The notes beneath the pieces are model-generated. The model was given only the letters and a program-made list of their open reading frames with translations, searched no databases and was not told where the DNA came from. 64,000 nucleotides of DNA from Otis tarda (Eukaryota > Chordata > Aves > Otidiformes > Otididae): the NCBI GenBank assembly GCA_026413225.1, contig CM048557.1, positions 60,688,987-60,752,986 on the forward strand, read 5' to 3'. The number at the start of each line of letters is the position of its first letter. Position 1 is the stretch's first letter. Of this stretch, positions 59,401 to 64,000 are shown piece after piece. Position numbers and translations under genes: made by a program.

Positions 59401-62400
59401 GCTGCCTGGCATCCTGATGCAGGAAAAATTTCCAATCTGAAAGTACTGGTGTGTCTAAAAAAAAAAAATTTGTTTTCTTTTTTTCCTTGCCAACATGTTG
59501 GTAGAGGGAATAATTTTTCCTTGTCAACACCCTGGAGCAAGGAGTACTCTTCTGTCTGTGCTAACTCCTGCAAACACTATTTCAGCATGGAAAATGTGGA
59601 TCCTGAACAGTGACACTCATGACCTTTTTCATTGCTGTTGCCCTCCTTAGGCAGAATCAAGTGCAGGAGCTGGCAGGGTATTCTTGGATGTATCAGTCCA
59701 TGAGCTGTGGCTGAGATCCTAGAGAGCAGCTGTAAAACTTGTCTATATGGAACAGGTTCTTGTGAGGTCTGTGTTTGTCCAGGGTTGACATCCAAGCTTC
59801 ACAGAGGTTCAAGCAGATGGAAGGGAGTGGTGGCCTAGGAGCTCTCAGAGAGCTTGGAGAGGGGAGGACTGTGGCAGCTGGGAGGGAGGTAAGATCAGAC
59901 AACTCTCTCCATAAAGTTTTGGGTGCAGAAGTTATGTGCTGATGTTGAATTGTATTTTGTGCTGCTTGATGCTCTTGAATCTTTCTGCTGTGAGTATAAA
60001 TCAACAATCCCAGTTTTCGGTCAATTTAGCATGATGATGACCGTGAATATCCCGACAAATAAATGCCTCGGTGATGAATACTGAGGAGTGAAAAAATAAA
60101 ACACTTAAACCAGGGCTCTAGTCTGCTTGTTTCTCCCCTGCTGCTGTGGCAGAAAGCAGATCTGTGGAGCAGGGGCAGTAACTCACATCAGAGTTGGTAG
60201 CTTAGTGCATTAAGCCTGTGTGAGCTTAGCAGTGCCAGTTGGACTGAGTCTGCTGTGAGACTGGATGAGGCTTGTCTTTTGACACAAATAGAGAAAATAG
60301 CTGTCAAATTGGAATAGAAATATGAAAGTTCATTTCTGTGTTGAAAGCTTTTGGAGAGCTGCAGCTTTGTGACATGCCCACTTCCCTGTCTTCCCTGGTT
60401 TTTGGACTGCGGTGATGTTTCCTACATGGAATCTGCCGTGAGGAAGCAAGGAAATGCATTTCTCAGTAGGAGCACAGAGGTGCTCACAGGTACTTGTTAA
60501 GAAAAATGTGTAATTAAGCAGAAAGCTGTGGCTTGAGAGAATAATTTCAAAAGCAATGGCTTTTGAGTATTGAGCATCAAAGAAAGTGCTGAGTCCATGG
60601 AAGGATGTGACTTTGTTAAAAAGATGGTAGCATATTTTCCTATGTGACTTCTCTGTGTTGACATGGAAATTAAAATAGCTGATCAACAATATGATGTGAC
60701 CTTAAAATCACAGAGCATTTATGTGTATATGTAGAGTTTCAGACATTTGCTTCCTTTTGAAGTAACTTCTCATATTCTTCAGCTCCTCTGGAAAAAAAAT
60801 ATTCATTCATGGTAAACATCAGCTGCTTTATGTTCGAAGGGTGTAGATGAGTATTTGAAAGTTTATGTAGATCATCCTCTCAAACATGCCAGGGTTTGTT
60901 CAGCCTCACTGTACTTATATATGTGCTATCTACTTTCAGTACCATATAAGCAGAAAAATGAGCTTTGTGAAAGTTTATACAGGAACAAAACTGGCTAGGA
61001 CATCCTGAACTAAAATAACGTGACGTACCGTGGCTTTGTGCTTCAGCCTGTCTGGACTGGAGCGCTTTCCATTCTTTCTCATTTGATACATAATTTTAAG
61101 ACTTCTCTCATGGCTGCCCTTGATGAAACATGAAGGCAGCCGTTCTCGTGATCCTTCCCAATTACCCAGGACTTCTCTCCCTTTTCTGTTTTTGAGGAAA
61201 GAGCTGATGAAGGAACTGTCATAGATTTCCTGTTAAGTATTTTTTTTTTGAGTGAAACTAAGTAAGATTGTCTCCAAATAGCCCTGAATTTTAGAGAGAA
61301 ATCTCATAAAGAACCTGAAATGCATGGCTTTACTCTCTTCTCCTCAGTGAGGGAACCAAGTGCTAGATTCATGTGCCGTCAAGTTTGCCTGTAGGTCTTG
61401 ATTTGAACTGCTCAGCTGATGTCTGTTGCTGATATCCTGTTTTGCTATAGTCTACAACATACTGATGCTCATATATCTGTATTTCAGCATGACGCTCACA
61501 AGTAAGGACACAGATGGGTGAAGTAAACCTTTCCAGAGAGGAACAGACCAGCAATTACTGGCTGAGAAGTGACTTACGCAGATGATATGCATATACACGA
61601 ATTCAAAGTTCTGTATGCAGTTCTGGCTCTAAACACATGCTCCATGTATATGTGCTTAGTGATTTATTTTTTTAGGTCTATTTTGGCCTAGTTTTGTCAA
61701 CACTATTTGGAACAATCTGGTAGGTGAAGGTTTGGAGGTCTTTAAATTGCAGCTCCAAGAGATTTTGTTGCCACACCAACTAAGATATGGTAATATCTTT
61801 AACTAGTAAAATGAACCTCGTAGGGGGAGGAGTGCATCAGTTTAATGTTCATATGGTAATTACCTATTTTGGGGTGACATTTAATAGACTGAAGTTCACT
61901 GCTGTTCATTTTATCCTTTTTTTTTTGTGTGTGGAGAATGTTGGAAAAGAACGTGTACTTAACATTTGGGGTTGTGACAAAGGAGGAGAAAATTATACTA
62001 CTTGCCTAGGCTCTTTTGAGCTTGTATTTTTACCAAGGTGAAAATGTAGTATATGTCAGATGCTAAATATAAAGTACATCTAGACTATTTCTGTCTTGGA
62101 CTTGCAGAGAAATTAATCATTCAGATTGCAGAAGCATTTCTTTCATGGAGGAGATTTTTTTTTTGGCACCTCTCAGTCCTTTTTTTTGACTACTTTTGGT
62201 TAGAGTTGCTTTGCAGCCCTCAGTAGCTGAACTGAATGTTTGGTGATAGAGCAGAGATACTCAATCTACATTAAATCTCATTATACCTGGATTTCAATTT
62301 AATCTCTAGACAAATGAAAGGATTTGTGACTTTTTTTTTATGGCTTATATCAACACATCTGTGATTTTAAAATGGGAATATTTAAGATGTATCCAAAGAA

Positions 62401-63239
62401 CTATAATGAGGGTACAAGCCTCAGTTTTAACCACTGAAACTAAGACCAGTGGGATTCACCTGCATTTTTTTGCCTCTTCATTTTAGCATTTGAGAGTGAA
62501 CAGGGAGTGGGTGTTAACAACAAAACCTAAGATTTCTGGGACATTGGGAGGATATGGTGTGTATGAGACACAAACTAAACGTGTCTTTTAAGGTTTTATG
62601 GGGAGCTAGCAGTAGGGAGAGGGATTACAAACAGCCTTACTCCCATGCCATAAGTAAGGTGAAGGGAAAATGGGGAAAGAATGAACTTGGATGCTGATAA
62701 CAGTGGAGAGCCTGAGAGGCACGGTTAACAGCAGCTCCCCTCTTTCTCAGACACCCTGCAGAATAGCAGGAAGCTCTTCAGAGAGGCTTTCTTGTGTTGC
62801 TGAGAAACGAAGGACTGTTTCCTTGCACGAAAAAGGCCCTTTCTTGGATGCCCCTGTGAGAAGTGAAGCTTTACTGTTATTCATCCAGTGTATTGCCAAT
62901 AAAGATACTTAAATAACTTTTAAAAAGTTTATTAAAAGTTAGCCTCTGACAATGCATCATAGATCAGGATTTGCATGGTGGAAAACAAAGAATAAGATTA
63001 TCGGACCAGATGATCCGATCCAAGCTGATGGGGTGGTCTCTTGAAATCATTAGTTCTGCTGCTAGTTATGAGTCTGGCGGTTTGTCACTGCTTATGTTTG
63101 AGTTTCTACTATTTAACAAGGACCATGCACTTGTTGATGAAAACGGATTGACTTAGTACACTTGGAAGAACTACACCAGATAATTTTAGCTGTATTCTTT
63201 TAAAACTAGCATTGTCTACGCTTCTACAGAATATTTGTA
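50471..63239. other. Intergenic region
   Basis: No gene is recognised in 12.8 kb. Minor features are a (CCAA)/poly-C tract near 55.9 kb and an unexplained patch of overlapping minus-strand frames at 54.9-55.5 kb. The AT-rich stretch 56100-56470 looks unusual for a decayed repeat and could be a regulatory element. Confidence 0.55.
55871..55905. repeat. CCAA-rich tract followed by 12 C
   Basis: accaaccaaccaac is followed by a less regular part and then 12 C at 55894-55905. Confidence 0.9.
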
Positions 63240-63735
63240 TTGTGTCTTGTTCTGGAGCACCCAACATCAGAAGGACATGGACCTGTTGGAGTGAGTCCAG
63301 AGGAGGGCCACGAAGATGATCAGAGGGCTGGGGCACCTCTCCTGTGAGGACAGGCTGAGAGAGTTGGGGCTGTTCAGCCTGGAGAAGAGAAGGCTCCAGG
63401 GAGACCTTATAGTAGCCCTCCAGTACCTACAAGAAAACTGTAGAGGGACTTCTGACAAAGGCAGGTAGTGATAGGATGAGGGGTAATGGCTTTAAACTGA
63501 AAGAGGGTAGATTTAGATTAGATATAAGGAAGAAATTCTATGCTGTGAGGGTGGTGAGGCACTGGAACAGGTTGCCCAGAGAAGCTGTGGCTGCCCCATC
63601 CCTGGAAGTGTCCAAGGCCAGGTTGGATGGGGCTTTGAGTGATCTGGTCTGGTGGAAGGTGTCCCTGCTCTTTGCAGGGGGGTTGGACTAGATGATATTT
63701 AAGGTCCCTTTCAATCCAAACCATTCTAAACTAAT
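63240..63735 (+). mobile_element. CR1 LINE 3' end, plus strand
   Basis: It starts near ttctggagcacccaacatca and continues with CR1 ORF2 end codons, interrupted by stops: [15 protein letters not shown] and, later, [20 protein letters not shown]. It ends ggttggactagatgatattt and a decayed tail ccattctaaactaatcatga instead of repeated ATTCTATG. Confidence 0.92.
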
Positions 63736-64000
63736 CATGACAGCAACACCTATTGCTGAAATGATGCACCAGAATCTTGCCCAGTATAAATCTACTAGTC
63801 AGATAAGTTGTTTTAGTTTGTACCAGCTTCAGGATCCATCTCACTTTTCATTGTTCTGATACAGAGATGTTGCGTGAACAGAACAGAGGCTAATGAAAGT
63901 GGCTGCAGATTGCGGCAAAGCCTGCAAAAAAGTCTCTATAAAGAGAGCTGTATTAAGTGGACTAATTTGCTTTTGAAAACCATCAAATCTACTGTAAACC

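Noticed and set aside
1-64000. CRISPR arrays, tRNA or rRNA genes
   Set aside because: No regularly spaced repeats and no recognisable tRNA or rRNA sequence were seen when reading both strands.

Overview
The window is vertebrate nuclear DNA, and almost certainly from a bird. Coding sequence is split by GT-AG introns. Non-coding DNA is AT-rich. The interspersed repeats are CR1 LINEs, one of which ends in the avian-type ATTCTATG tail, plus solo endogenous-retrovirus LTRs. No bacterial, phage or organellar features were found.

One protein-coding gene dominates: the plus-strand orthologue of KIF26A, an atypical kinesin-11 family protein. The window opens inside an upstream intron, so the first exons are missing. 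Eleven coding exons lie between 3915 and 35121. All splice phases agree, and together they encode about 1719 residues up to a stop at 35119-35121. Exons at 19123-24971 make the degenerate kinesin motor domain. The 3.4-kb exon at 26336-29720 makes the long Ser/Pro/Gly-rich tail. The last three exons make a conserved basic segment and a coiled-coil C-terminus. The 3'UTR probably ends near 36.4 kb. The tail matches KIF26A better than its paralogue KIF26B.

The introns hold a solo LTR (6524-7520, minus strand), an old CR1 fragment (about 8.64-9.13 kb), a CR1 3' end on the minus strand (17244-17745) and a CR1 with an internal deletion (25390-26156).

From about 36.4 kb to the end I find no gene. 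This intergenic part holds a second, better-preserved copy of the same LTR family (42873-43994, minus strand), a CR1 copy ending in a perfect 51-bp tandem duplication (49.5-50.5 kb), another CR1 3' end (63.24-63.73 kb), scraps of older repeats and simple-sequence tracts. The window looks like an ordinary bird locus. The most notable points are the paired antisense LTRs with a possible repeat-coded minus-strand reading frame, and the degenerate nucleotide-binding motifs of KIF26A. I found no convincing new biological system.
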